From contig NZ_JAJFAX010000001.1 in the NCBI RefSeq assembly GCF_019710475.1, forward strand, positions 496,001 to 560,000: a stretch of DNA of 64,000 nucleotides, given 5' to 3'. Below the pieces are notes generated by a model. That model had not been told where the DNA came from, searched no databases, and saw nothing but the letters and a program-made list of their open reading frames with translations. Below are positions 47,776 through 56,792 of the stretch, piece after piece (within the stretch, counting starts at the first letter, position 1; each line of letters opens with the position of its first letter). Origin of the DNA: Glycomyces sp. TRM65418 (GTDB lineage: Bacteria; Actinomycetota; Actinomycetes; Mycobacteriales; Micromonosporaceae). Made by a program: the position numbers and the translations under genes.

Positions 47776-48939
47776 ATGCCCCGTCCGACCGGCGACGTGC
47801 AGGCATTCGAAGCCCGCGCGACTGATGCGGAGCTCGACGATCTGCGCGCCCGGCTGGCCGCGGCGCGGCTACCGGAGGCCGAGACGGTCGACCACTCTCG
47901 CCGATGGGACCAGGGTGTTCCTCTCGCCGACCTCGTCGGCCTCGTGGACTACTGGCGCACGGGGTACGACTGGCGGTCGTTCGAAGAGCGCCTCGACCGG
48001 ATCGGCCAGTTCCGCACGACCATCGACGGCCTGGGAATCCACTTCCTGCACCGCCGATCCGCTCGCGCCGACGCCACGCCGCTGATCCTGACGCACGGCT
48101 GGCCGGGCAGCATCGCCGAGTTCATCGACGTAGTGGACGAGCTGGCGGATCCGAAGGACGCGGACGCGCCGGCGTTCCACGTCGTGGTGCCCTCGCTACC
48201 GGGTTTCGGTCACAGCGACAAGCCGGCCACGACCGGGTGGGGCACCGAGAAGATCGCGGCCGCATGGGTGGAACTGATGGGAAGGCTCGGCTACGGCGAG
48301 TTCGCGGCGCACGGCGGCGACTGGGGAGGCAATATCACCACGGTGCTCGGCGGCAGGTTCCCCGCGCACGTCCTCGGCATCCACACCACGTTCGCGGAGG
48401 GACCGCCCGGACTGACGACGGACGGGTTGACGGCGGTCGAGCGCAAGTGGGCCGAGGAGACCCGCGAGTTCTACGAGGGCCCCCGCGGGGCGTATGCGAA
48501 GCAGCAGGCGGCCCGGCCGCAGACCATCGGATACTCCCTCGTCGACTCACCGGTCGGGCTGCTCGCCTGGATCCTCGACAAGTTCGCCGAGTGGTCGGAC
48601 ACCGAGGACAGCCCGTTCGAGACGATTTCCAGAGACCGCGTGCTCGACGACGTCACGCTGTATTGGCTGACGCGGACCGGCGCATCGGCGGCCCGCATCT
48701 ACTACGAGAGCCACAGCTCGCTCGATCCCGGACTGCGGGTCGACGTCCCGGCGGCGATCACCATGTACCCCCGCGACATCGAGAAGTGTCCGCGCCCCTG
48801 GGCCGAGGAGCGCTACCGACGGATCGTCCGATGGAGGTCGCCCGAACGCGGCGGGCACTTCCCGTCACTGGAGGTTCCCGAGTATTTCGTCGACGATCTG
48901 CGAGAGGGCCTCGCGGCAGTGCTGGCCGCTCAGCGGTGA
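47776..48939 (+). CDS. Epoxide hydrolase (alpha/beta hydrolase with EHN domain)
   Basis: 387 residues. The N-terminal EHN domain (about 10-110) is typical of microsomal-type enzymes. Oxyanion motif HGWPGS (about 110-115), nucleophile Asp in GGDWGGN (near 178), and His in RGGHFPSLE near 367 complete the triad. It opens epoxides to diols in the cytoplasm. ATG with AGGAGG upstream. Confidence 0.93.
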   Translation: MPRPTGDVQAFEARATDAELDDLRARLAAARLPEAETVDHSRRWDQGVPLADLVGLVDYWRTGYDWRSFEERLDRIGQFRTTIDGLGIHFLHRRSARADATPLILTHGWPGSIAEFIDVVDELADPKDADAPAFHVVVPSLPGFGHSDKPATTGWGTEKIAAAWVELMGRLGYGEFAAHGGDWGGNITTVLGGRFPAHVLGIHTTFAEGPPGLTTDGLTAVERKWAEETREFYEGPRGAYAKQQAARPQTIGYSLVDSPVGLLAWILDKFAEWSDTEDSPFETISRDRVLDDVTLYWLTRTGASAARIYYESHSSLDPGLRVDVPAAITMYPRDIEKCPRPWAEERYRRIVRWRSPERGGHFPSLEVPEYFVDDLREGLAAVLAAQR

Positions 48940-49025
48940 GCGCGGCGGTCCTCAAGGCTCGAGCGTCTCGCTCGATTCCTCCCAGCTGGTGAGTCGGCCG
49001 CAATCCGGCGAAGGCGTACCGGCGG

Positions 49026-49637
49026 TCAGACGCCGGTGTGCGCCTTCAGGAAGGCGGCGACGGCTTCAGGGTCGCCCGTGAGCTCGGTTTCGGCGGCCTC
49101 GCGGCGACCGCTGAGGTAGAGCAGCAGCTCCACCGGGTGGCCGGTGAGCACGGCGCCTCCCGGGGAGCCGAAGCGGTGCGTCCGGCCTCCAGGACTGCGC
49201 AGTTCCAGACCGTGCGGGCGGATCTTGCGGGCGGCCCGCCAGCCGGTGAGGCGGTTCGTCTTCCAGGCGAGCGAGTCGAGGTCGGGGCGGTCGGTGCGCC
49301 GGCCCCGCCCATTGGCGCGGCGGACGTCTTCATGGTGGATCAGGAACTCGGTGCCGTTCAAGACCGTGCGGAGTCCCGGTATCCGCCACGGCAGCATCGG
49401 CGGTCCCGCACGGAGCCGGTCGATCAGGGCGGGGAGGCCCTTGGCCTTCGCCGTCGACATCTTGGCCTCGGTCCATGTGGCGAAGTGCTCGCGCAGCACG
49501 AGGTGCGCGGCGAGGTCGAGGGTGGCCCAGCCCTCGCACAGGGTCGGCGCGTCGGGGCCGAGCTCGGCCAGCAGGTCGCACAGGTCCCGGCGCTCTCGCG
49601 CATCCAGTGGCAATGCCCGTTCCCGTGTGGCGCTCAT
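49026..49637 (-). CDS. TIGR03083/TIGR03085-type DinB-like metal-binding protein
   Basis: 203 residues from ATG 49635-49637 with GGGAGG upstream. Mycothiol-dependent maleylpyruvate isomerase-like N-domain: LCEGWATLDLAAHLVLREH (metal His in AAHLVLREH) and FLIHHEDVRRANG supplying further His ligands. Family members act on small electrophiles or mycothiol conjugates; substrate unknown. Confidence 0.8.
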   Translation of the reverse strand: MSATRERALPLDARERRDLCDLLAELGPDAPTLCEGWATLDLAAHLVLREHFATWTEAKMSTAKAKGLPALIDRLRAGPPMLPWRIPGLRTVLNGTEFLIHHEDVRRANGRGRRTDRPDLDSLAWKTNRLTGWRAARKIRPHGLELRSPGGRTHRFGSPGGAVLTGHPVELLLYLSGRREAAETELTGDPEAVAAFLKAHTGV

Positions 49638-49839
49638 TCGCCGCCTCCCTCTCTTCGGACCGACTGTAGTACCCGATCTCGGGAGGTCCAGACCAATGAT
49701 GGTCCAGGCGGATGGCCGTCCCTGCCCGTGCAGGGGGCCGCGCGCCGCTCGGACATCGAGCGAGGCTCCGGCCGGTCGCAACCGCGTTGCCGTGCCGGCA
49801 GGCGCGTGAGATCGTTTGCGGTGAGACCGCCTTCGAGCA

Positions 49840-50199
49840 TTGGAGACAGGTCCTGCTCCTGCTTCGGTTCCCCGCCCGCCCTACTACGCCGTGGTGTTCA
49901 CCTCGTCGCGAACGACCGGCGACAACGGCTACGGCGAACGTGCCGAGCAGATGCTGGAACTCGCGCGCGACCAGCCGGGGTTCCTCGGGGTCGACTCGGC
50001 CCGCGGCGCGGACGGCCTGGGCATCACGGTGTCGTATTGGAAGGACGAGGCGTCGATCGCCGCCTGGCGCGACCACGCCGAGCACGCGCTGACCCGGTCA
50101 GAGGGACGCGAGCGCTGGTACACCTCCTTCGCCGTGCACGTCGCCAAGGTCGAACGCAGCTACGGATTCGCTCGCCCGGCCGAAGAGCGAGCGCTGTGA
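49840..50199 (+). CDS. Antibiotic-biosynthesis-monooxygenase (ABM) domain protein
   Basis: About 119 residues if begun at TTG 49840; the first 13 are uncertain, as the domain starts at YYAVVFTSSR. Typical ABM dimeric ferredoxin fold with DQPGFLGVDSARG and ITVSYWKDEASIAAWRDH. Probably a small heme- or cofactor-free monooxygenase or a stress protein. Confidence 0.8.
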   Translation: METGPAPASVPRPPYYAVVFTSSRTTGDNGYGERAEQMLELARDQPGFLGVDSARGADGLGITVSYWKDEASIAAWRDHAEHALTRSEGRERWYTSFAVHVAKVERSYGFARPAEERAL

Positions 50200-50454
50200 C
50201 CGTTGCCTCCGGCCCTGCACCCGACTCCGGCGCGGTGAACTCGTCGAGCACGGCGTGTTCGACGACATCGCCCCCGCCGACCGGATGGCCGGGACAGGCG
50301 GTCGGCGCTCATATCGAGTGGCGCAGGTTCGCCGTCGTCAGCCGGCCGGGTCGTACTGGAACTGGCGGAGCTCCTGCGCGCAGCGGCAGGCGGCGGCGAG
50401 CCCGTCCCGGCGGCCGACGAGCGCCGGCCGATCGAGGCCGAGGCGGAACCGGCC
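50200..50454. other. No intact gene
   Basis: About 255 bp between the ABM gene and the MFS gene. Short frames such as GELVEHGVFDDIAPADRM and VVLELAELLRAAAGGGEPV look protein-like but belong to different frames, suggesting remnants of one or more genes I cannot name. Confidence 0.35.
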
Positions 50455-51717
50455 CTAGACCCTCGTGTCCGCTTCCGGCCTGCTCGCCGGGTGCGGGAGC
50501 GGCGTGACGAGCGCGGCGATCATGACCGCCAGCGGGACGAGCGTGGACAGCCACAGGACGAGTCGGAACGAGCCGGTCCAGTCGTGGAACAGCGAGTACA
50601 GCAGGGGGGCGAACGCGACCGCGGCGATGGTGACCGAGGCGACCACGCCGCGGATCGATCCGATGTGGGCGGTGCCGAACAGGCGCGGGGTCATGGCGCT
50701 CTCGATGGAGCGCAACGCGTTGCCGGCCGCGCCGATGGCGAGGCCGAACCCGAGCGCGGACCAGCCCGGCTCCACGGCGGTGCCCCAGGCGACCGCGAGG
50801 GCGAAACCGAGCATGGAGGCGGCCAGCAGCAGTCGGGGGCGGCCCCGGTCGACCAGGTAACCGAGCAGGAGCGTCGCGAGGGTGCCGGCGATGGTCTGGG
50901 GCAGGAAGTTCGCGGCCGCCTCGGTGGCGGACAGGCCCTGCTCGCCGAGCAGGGCGATCTGGTGGAAGCCGATGGCGGTGCCGAAGAACCCGGCGGTGCC
51001 CACGGAGGCGACCAGGACCCAGAAGTAGGGGTGGCGCATGGCCTCGCCGCGGGTCATGCCCCACTCGGCGGTGCTCGCGTGCTCGTTGGCCGGGTCGCCG
51101 TCGACGAACTGGCCGATGTCGCCGGGGCGATTGCGCACCAGGAGGACCGCGAGCGGGACGACGATGAGCGCGACGGCGGCGGCTTCGAGGTGCATGGCGG
51201 TGCGCCAGTCGGTGGCGGCGATGACGCGTTCGAGGATCACCGGCGAGATCGAGATGATGCCGCCGCCGATCGCGCCCTGCAGGCCCAGGACGGTGCCGCG
51301 GCGCTTGTCGTACCAGCGCGAGACCAGGGTGGCGGCGCACAGCCCGAGCGCGCCCTGGCCGAGCATCCGGATCCCGATGAAGCCCGCGCCGAGGCCGATG
51401 ATGTTCTGGGCGAAGGAGAGTCCGACGAGGGCGAGGCTGAAGGCGGTGGCCACCACGGCCATGGTCGTGCGGGTGCCGTAGCGGTCCACGGCCCGGCCGA
51501 TCCAGGGCAGGGCGAGCGCGCCGGTGAGGGTGCCGACCATGTAGGCGGTGGAGACGGCGGTGCGGGAGACGCCGATCTCCGCGATCATCGGGTCGAGGAA
51601 GACCGAGATCGACGCGGTCTGGCCCGGGGCGGTCAGGCCCAGGGCGATCGTGGCGACGACGACCATGCGCGGTCCGGCGAACCGGCGCTGGGCGGTGTGG
51701 GACGCGGTGGCGGTCAT
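50455..51717 (-). CDS. MFS transporter (OFA/monocarboxylate-like)
   Basis: 420 residues, twelve membrane segments, motif A-like GRAVDRYGTRTTM between segments 2 and 3, and central loop near 195-225. Similar to actinobacterial oxalate/formate or monocarboxylate-type carriers. GTG/ATG start with no strong upstream site; a TGCCG-GT-CGGCA inverted repeat (51756-51767) about 40 bp upstream is a candidate repressor site. Confidence 0.85.
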   Translation of the reverse strand: MTATASHTAQRRFAGPRMVVVATIALGLTAPGQTASISVFLDPMIAEIGVSRTAVSTAYMVGTLTGALALPWIGRAVDRYGTRTTMAVVATAFSLALVGLSFAQNIIGLGAGFIGIRMLGQGALGLCAATLVSRWYDKRRGTVLGLQGAIGGGIISISPVILERVIAATDWRTAMHLEAAAVALIVVPLAVLLVRNRPGDIGQFVDGDPANEHASTAEWGMTRGEAMRHPYFWVLVASVGTAGFFGTAIGFHQIALLGEQGLSATEAAANFLPQTIAGTLATLLLGYLVDRGRPRLLLAASMLGFALAVAWGTAVEPGWSALGFGLAIGAAGNALRSIESAMTPRLFGTAHIGSIRGVVASVTIAAVAFAPLLYSLFHDWTGSFRLVLWLSTLVPLAVMIAALVTPLPHPASRPEADTRV

Positions 51718-51895
51718 GCGGCGAGGCTCCCGAGGTGCGCTGGAAAACGTTGGCTTGCCGGTCGGCAGGCAGAGACGGTTCCAGCCTAGAGCGCGGCAGG
51801 CGCGAGGCGCCTCGTCAATTTCCGCATGCCGGGAGGCGGGCGAACGGGCCGCCGATGCCCATGGCCTGTTGGTTCGCCCGCCCGCAGGTCGGCCG

Positions 51896-52930
51896 TCATG
51901 TGCGCCGCGGGTGTGAACGGCCGCTCATGAGGTCGTGTCGGCTTCGGCGGATCGCGTAGGCGTAGACCGCCGCCGCGAGGGTCGCGCCCCAGGGCAGGAA
52001 GAACAATCCGGGCAGGCCTTCGCCCCAGTTGCTCCAGGTCATGTCGTCGAGCGCGCCCACGGTCACCGTGGTGACCCGCATGCCTCCCTGGAGGAGGATG
52101 ATCGCGACCCAGGCTCCCGGCACCACGGCGGCCCAGATGGGCACCCGTCGCCCGCGCAGCACGGGAATCCAGCGGGGGAAGACCTCGCCCCAGGGCCGGA
52201 CCAGCCCGAGCGTCAAGACCGCCCCGGCGATCGGCAGGCCCCCGAAGAGCACGGCCAACCCCAGACGCTCCAGTCCGGTCATGGTGTCGACGTAGCCGTC
52301 CGGGACGCCGAGCGGGAGCCCCACGGCCCAGGAGAGCCGCACCAGCGGGTAGGGCAGCGCGAGGAGCGCGGACGCGTAGGTCACCGCCGCTCCCCAGCGC
52401 GGCGCGCGGGCCGCCGCGAGGAGGCTCCGGCCTCGGGACAGCTGCGCGACGGCCGCCAGCGCCCACAGGACGCCGCCGACGATCGAGACCACCATCGCGC
52501 CCAGGGCGAGGTCCCACAGGCCCGTGTGGCCGAAGAACAGGTAGGTGAAGTTCTGCAGCACGCGCACGTCGGGGACGATCAGCAGCAGCACCAGGCTCAG
52601 GCACGCGGCCGGCATCGCCGGCCAGCGGTGATGCGGCAGGAGCCGGCCGGCCAGGACGGTCAGGAGGCCGGTGAGTCCGATGAGGAATGTCGCCCAGCCG
52701 ATCGGCTCCGACTGGAGGCCTTCGAAATAGGACCAGACGTCCGCTGCCCGCCGGTCGTTGACGCCGAAGGGGCTGTCGGCGGCGCCGGTGGCCCAGAAGA
52801 GGCCCGCCACGCAGGCGAGGACGGACCATACGGCGGCGGCCGGTGCGGCCCGGGAACGCCATGATCGCCGCGAGGCGCGTTCCGGCGGTTCGTCGGTCGG
52901 ATGCTGCGACGCTTCGGTCGTCGTGGACAT
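51896..52930 (-). CDS. Polytopic membrane protein of unknown function
   Basis: 344 residues from ATG 52928-52930 with AAGGAG upstream. About eight hydrophobic segments from residue 30 on, no charged catalytic motifs, Arg-rich C-terminus. I do not recognise the family. Ends close to but does not overlap the MFS gene. Confidence 0.7.
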   Translation of the reverse strand: MSTTTEASQHPTDEPPERASRRSWRSRAAPAAAVWSVLACVAGLFWATGAADSPFGVNDRRAADVWSYFEGLQSEPIGWATFLIGLTGLLTVLAGRLLPHHRWPAMPAACLSLVLLLIVPDVRVLQNFTYLFFGHTGLWDLALGAMVVSIVGGVLWALAAVAQLSRGRSLLAAARAPRWGAAVTYASALLALPYPLVRLSWAVGLPLGVPDGYVDTMTGLERLGLAVLFGGLPIAGAVLTLGLVRPWGEVFPRWIPVLRGRRVPIWAAVVPGAWVAIILLQGGMRVTTVTVGALDDMTWSNWGEGLPGLFFLPWGATLAAAVYAYAIRRSRHDLMSGRSHPRRT

Positions 52931-53071
52931 GTCGGCTCCTTCGCTCGGTGAGGGCCGGACTGGAGCCGGCCTCCACACCAGCCTTCCCGGCGGGCGCTGC
53001 CGCGAGATCCCCCGTGCGGGGGAACCGGCTCCCGCCGCCGAGTGAACGCGCTGCTCGTGCGGGCCGAACGG

Positions 53072-53590
53072 TCAGACCGCCGGGCCCTCGCTCGGGCGGA
53101 GGAGGCGTTTGAGGAGGGTGTTCAGCAGGATGACGACCACGAGGAGCGCAGGCAGGTTCAGGAGTCCGAAGAGGATGACCGGCGGGATGTAGGCGGCCCA
53201 GGTCTTCGCTCCGGCCGCCCAGGCCCGGGGTTCGTCATAGCCTCTGAACAGCGAGGTCCGGCCCTCGATCAGGTGGGCTTCGGCCTCCTGACCCACTTCG
53301 CATCGACCCGGGAGCTCGATGCGGACCTCGACCGCGGGGCCGCCGTCGTCGGGGACGAACGTGCCCGTGCAGGCGCGGCCCTGTTTGACGTCGACGGCGC
53401 GCTCCACGGTCACCGTGCCGGGCACGCCGGCCTGGCCGTTCGTGGCTCGGTAACCGTCGATCAACGCCATCGCGTTCGCGTGCAACGCCACTGCGAACAG
53501 CGCCAGCACGAGGCCGAGGGCCGCGAAGAGCGCCGCCATGACCGCGGGGTGCGGCCGCTTCCGGCTCTGGTCACGCTCGGCTGCGCGCAT
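53072..53590 (-). CDS. Two-TM membrane protein of unknown function
   Basis: 172 residues from ATG 53588-53590; an upstream ATG (53683) would add 31 residues. TM segments at about 18-38 and 130-160, with an extracytoplasmic domain of about 85 residues between them bearing two Cys (ACTGTF, GRCEVG) likely disulfide-bonded. No known family. Confidence 0.6.
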   Translation of the reverse strand: MRAAERDQSRKRPHPAVMAALFAALGLVLALFAVALHANAMALIDGYRATNGQAGVPGTVTVERAVDVKQGRACTGTFVPDDGGPAVEVRIELPGRCEVGQEAEAHLIEGRTSLFRGYDEPRAWAAGAKTWAAYIPPVILFGLLNLPALLVVVILLNTLLKRLLRPSEGPAV

Positions 53591-53733
53591 GTTCGGCTCC
53601 ACGGTTCGATCGGTTCGGTCCGCTCCAGCATGGCCTGCCCGTGCCATGGAGGCCGAAGCGGTCGTGCGGGCTGTCAGGGTCATGGCGGCGACGTGTCAGG
53701 GCCGTGTCAGCCGACAGGTCGAACCTCTGGTGC

Positions 53734-54543
53734 ATGGAACGCACACCGCACCTCACGACCGCGACCGAAGCCGCTCGAACCGACCGGATCGTCGAGCGGC
53801 TGCTCGCCGACCGCCACTCGGTGCCGCTGTCGATCGCGCTGCACCTCGTCCCCGGGGCCCTGATCGTCGCGGCCTACTACCTCATCGGACAGCCGATCAC
53901 GAAGGCGATCGACTACCCGATCTTCCTCGCCTGGGCGATCGCCTTGACCGTGGTGCTCGCGCCACTCCAGTTCGGCCTGCTGTGGCTGGGCCGCAGGCGC
54001 AACGGCCGGTACTCGCTGCGCGGCGTGCTGCACTACCGCGACAAGCCGTTCTCGCGCGGCGGGATCACCGCCATCGGCATCGGGCTCATGGTCTACATGA
54101 CCGTGGTGGCGCTCGCGCTCGTCCCGCTCGACAACCTCGTGTACGAGTGGGCCTTCACCTGGGTGCCCTTCGAGGGCGCCGGCGGCAGCGCCACCGCCTA
54201 CCTCGACGCGTACTCGCAGTCCTTCCTCCTGGTCACCCTGCTGGTCTGCCTGCCGTTCACCGGGTTCTCGCTGCCGCTCGTCGAGGAGTACTACTTCCGC
54301 GGCTTCCTGCTCCCCCGGCTCCCCCAGCTGGGCGGGTGGGCGCCGCTGTTCAACACGGTCCTGTTCTCGGTGTACCACTTCTGGGCGCCCTGGACGGTCC
54401 TGTCGAAGATCGTCTTCCTGCTCCCCGGCGTGTGGTTCGTCTGGCGCAAGCACGACCTCCGGGCGTCGATCTGGATGCACCCCGGTTCGGCGCTCCTCAT
54501 GACCACCGCCGGCCTCATCGCCATCGCGCTCGGCCTCATGTAG
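53734..54543 (+). CDS. CPBP-family intramembrane metalloprotease (CAAX-like)
   Basis: 269 residues. Eight hydrophobic segments; the ABI motifs are LVEEYYFRGFLL (EExxxR) and LFSVYHFW (FxxxH), the latter followed by a further HP motif (MHPGSAL). Members cleave within or near the membrane or act in bacteriocin immunity. The promoter region has two GTGTCAG copies (53694-53711). Confidence 0.87.
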   Translation: MERTPHLTTATEAARTDRIVERLLADRHSVPLSIALHLVPGALIVAAYYLIGQPITKAIDYPIFLAWAIALTVVLAPLQFGLLWLGRRRNGRYSLRGVLHYRDKPFSRGGITAIGIGLMVYMTVVALALVPLDNLVYEWAFTWVPFEGAGGSATAYLDAYSQSFLLVTLLVCLPFTGFSLPLVEEYYFRGFLLPRLPQLGGWAPLFNTVLFSVYHFWAPWTVLSKIVFLLPGVWFVWRKHDLRASIWMHPGSALLMTTAGLIAIALGLM

Positions 54544-54553
54544 CGCCGAACCG

Positions 54554-54586
54554 AGCGGGCGCCGTCCACACCGGACGGCGCCCGCT
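54554..54586. terminator. Bidirectional terminator
   Basis: 14-bp perfect stem with ACACC loop between convergent genes; TTCC follows on the plus strand. Confidence 0.85.
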
Positions 54587-54599
54587 TCCGGCTGCGCGG

Positions 54600-55370
54600 T
54601 CAGGCCAGGTTCGGGATCGCCGCGTGCAGGAGCTCGCGGACCTTGTGGAGGTTCGCCTCGAAGACCGCGAAGACCGCCTCCTGCGTCACCGGTTCGACGT
54701 CCGGGTCCTCGTCGAGCCCGGCGTCGTAGTCGGTGACCAGCGCGATGCCGACGAAGGGCAGCCCCGCCTCCTTGGCGAGGGGCGCCTCCGGGGACTGGGT
54801 CATGTTCACGACGTGCCAGCCGGCGTCGCGGTGCCAGCGGGACTCGGCGCGGCTGGAGAAGCGGGGCCCGTTGATCACGACGACGGTGCCGCCGTCGTGG
54901 GCGCGGACGCCGACCTCGGCGGCCGCGTCGAGCACGACCCGGCGCAGGCGCGGATCGTAGGGTTCGGCGAAGGGGGTGTGCACGGGTCCGTCCTCGAACT
55001 CGTCGTGGAAGGTGGACTCGCGGCCCCACGTGCGGTCGACGATCTGGTCGCAGACGACGAACTCGCCGGGTCGGATCTCGGGGCGCAGCGATCCGGCCGC
55101 GAACGGGGAGACGAGGGCCCGCACCCCCAGCCGCCGCATCGCGTCCACATTGGCGCGGTAGTTGACGCGGTGGGGCGGGAAGCGGTGGCCGGCGCCGTGG
55201 CGGGGCAGGAACGCCACGCGCGTGGATCCGAAGGCGGCGATGTGGACCGGTGCGGACGGCGGCCCCCACGGGGTCGCGATCTCGTGGGTCTCCGCGTCGT
55301 CGGCGAAACGGTAGAAGCCGGTGCCGCCGAAGACGCCGATGTCGGCCCGGGGCCGGGACGGATCGTTCAA
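54600..55370 (-). CDS. MTAP-type purine nucleoside phosphorylase
   Basis: 256 residues. Phosphate-binding GGTGFY (15-20) and PRHG (56-59), central VNYRANVDAM, and the substrate motif NMTQSPEAPLAKE; the Asp of VTDYDAG would contact the purine. It phosphorolyses 5'-methylthioadenosine or another purine nucleoside. It follows the DUF2064-glycosyltransferase gene by 10 bp on the same strand, so it is in the minus-strand arm of the cluster; whether it has a pathway-specific role is unknown. Confidence 0.88.
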   Translation of the reverse strand: MNDPSRPRADIGVFGGTGFYRFADDAETHEIATPWGPPSAPVHIAAFGSTRVAFLPRHGAGHRFPPHRVNYRANVDAMRRLGVRALVSPFAAGSLRPEIRPGEFVVCDQIVDRTWGRESTFHDEFEDGPVHTPFAEPYDPRLRRVVLDAAAEVGVRAHDGGTVVVINGPRFSSRAESRWHRDAGWHVVNMTQSPEAPLAKEAGLPFVGIALVTDYDAGLDEDPDVEPVTQEAVFAVFEANLHKVRELLHAAIPNLA

Positions 55371-55380
55371 TTCGTGCTCC

Positions 55381-56679
55381 TCATCGCATTCGTGCTCGGG
55401 CCAGGGCCAGTTGGGCCCGCATGTCCTTGATCGCGCGGAGGGTCCCGCCGACGGTGCCGGTGACCTTGCTCCTGCCGACCCGGGGCCGGTACGGGACCGC
55501 CACTTCGGCGATCCGCCAGCCGTCGTGTCCGGCGCGGAGGACCATTTCGAGCGGCCAGCCGGAGCGGCGGTCGGCGATGCCGAGGCCGAGGAGGGCGTCG
55601 CGGCGGGCGGCGCGCATCGGGCCGATGTCGGTGACGCGCGCGCCGCAGTAGCGGCGGACCTGCCGGGCGAGGTAGCGGTTGGCGACGCGGTTCTGCGGGG
55701 CCAGCGCCCCGGCCTCGGCGTCCCTGGCGCCGAGCACCAGGTCGGCCTCGCCGTCCAGGACGGGCCCGCAGACCGCGGGGAGGTCGCCGGGGTCGAGCGA
55801 GGCGTCGCAGTCCATGAAGGACACGACGGGTGCGGTGGCGGCGGCGAGCCCGGCGTGGCAGGCCGCGCCGAAGCCGCGGCGCGGCTCGGCCACGACGCGG
55901 GCGCCGTACTCGGCGGCGATCTCGGCCGAGCCGTCGTCGGAGCCGTTGTCGACCACGATCGCCCGGTAGCCCTTGGGCATCCGCTCGAGCACCCACGGGA
56001 TCGCGTCGCGCTCGTTGAGCACCGGGAGGACGACGTCGACCTCCGGTTCCTCGGGCGGCGCCAGGTCGCACAGCACCGCGGCGGTACGGGTGCGCGGGGC
56101 GAGGCGGGCGATGGCGCGGGCGTCCTCCATGTCGTCGAGGTCGCGCAGTGCCGGGAGCTCGGCGACGGTCAGGCCGAGGGCCCGGAGCCGCTCGAGCTGC
56201 CGCAGGCCGGTGTCGGCGCGGCTCATCGGGACGTCCCGGAACGCGTCCGGGTGCGGGCGGTGCAGGCCCAGGGCCCACCAGCCGCCGTCCTCGGCCGGCC
56301 CCAGCGCCGCGTCGCGCCCGCCGTCGACCAGCGCGGACAGCGACGCGTCGAGCAGTGCGGCGGTGATCTGCGGGGTGTCCATGCCGATCTGGAGGCCGGG
56401 CCCGCCCGCGTGCGCCCAGGCCGCGGCGAGCCGCTGGTTGAAGGTGCCGTCCGCCTGCGGGACGACCTCGAAGCCCTCGGGCAGCCACGGGCCGGGCTCG
56501 CCGTCGAGGGCGAGGACGCGCCGGTCGGCCCCGCAGGCGGCGACGGCCTCCAGGGTGTCGGCGAGCGCCGCCTCGGCGACCGCGGCGGCCTCGGCCGGCG
56601 TGAGCGGGGGCGTGAGCCGGGTCTTGGACCGGCCCGGGAACGGGGCTTTGGCCAGGACGAGGAGATGGATCCTCTGCAT
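55381..56679 (-). CDS. Fusion of DUF2064 (TIGR04282 nucleotidyltransferase-like) and GT2 glycosyltransferase
   Basis: 432 residues. The N-terminal half (about 1-200) begins LLVLAKAPFPGRSKTRL, the TIGR04282/CofC-like nucleotidyltransferase fold, with GMDTPQI and EDGGWWALG. The C-terminal half starts at VDVVLPVLNERDAIPWV (about 212) and has GT2 motifs DNGSDDGS, the DxD-like FMDCDASLDPGD and a QxxRW-like end. In most genomes these are separate neighbours; here they are fused. Predicted cytoplasmic, acting on a nucleotide-activated sugar or polyprenyl acceptor. Cluster partners: epimerase and polytopic protein on the other strand. Confidence 0.85.
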   Translation of the reverse strand: MQRIHLLVLAKAPFPGRSKTRLTPPLTPAEAAAVAEAALADTLEAVAACGADRRVLALDGEPGPWLPEGFEVVPQADGTFNQRLAAAWAHAGGPGLQIGMDTPQITAALLDASLSALVDGGRDAALGPAEDGGWWALGLHRPHPDAFRDVPMSRADTGLRQLERLRALGLTVAELPALRDLDDMEDARAIARLAPRTRTAAVLCDLAPPEEPEVDVVLPVLNERDAIPWVLERMPKGYRAIVVDNGSDDGSAEIAAEYGARVVAEPRRGFGAACHAGLAAATAPVVSFMDCDASLDPGDLPAVCGPVLDGEADLVLGARDAEAGALAPQNRVANRYLARQVRRYCGARVTDIGPMRAARRDALLGLGIADRRSGWPLEMVLRAGHDGWRIAEVAVPYRPRVGRSKVTGTVGGTLRAIKDMRAQLALARARMR

Positions 56680-56725
56680 GAGGCCGATGCTACTGAGCGC
56701 GCGGCCCTCCGAGGCCCGGAGTTTG

Positions 56726-56742
56726 CTTACGGTATGCGAAAG
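56726..56742. promoter_or_regulatory. Shared 17-bp motif, copy 1
   Basis: CTTACGGTATGCGAAAG on the plus strand; read towards the DUF2064-GT2 gene it is CTTTCGCAT-N3-GTAAG, 47 bp before that start. The only other copy seen is at 61060-61076. It lies between divergent genes, 50 bp before the response regulator. Confidence 0.5.
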
Positions 56743-56792
56743 TCTCGGCCCGTCGCTTGGCGCGGGGGCCCGCCATCGGCCATCGTAGGGGC

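Noticed and set aside
53538-55430. 630-residue plus-strand frame covering the CPBP gene and beyond
   Set aside because: Frame-shifted shadow of the CPBP gene and antisense of the phosphorylase; Arg/Pro-rich without domains.
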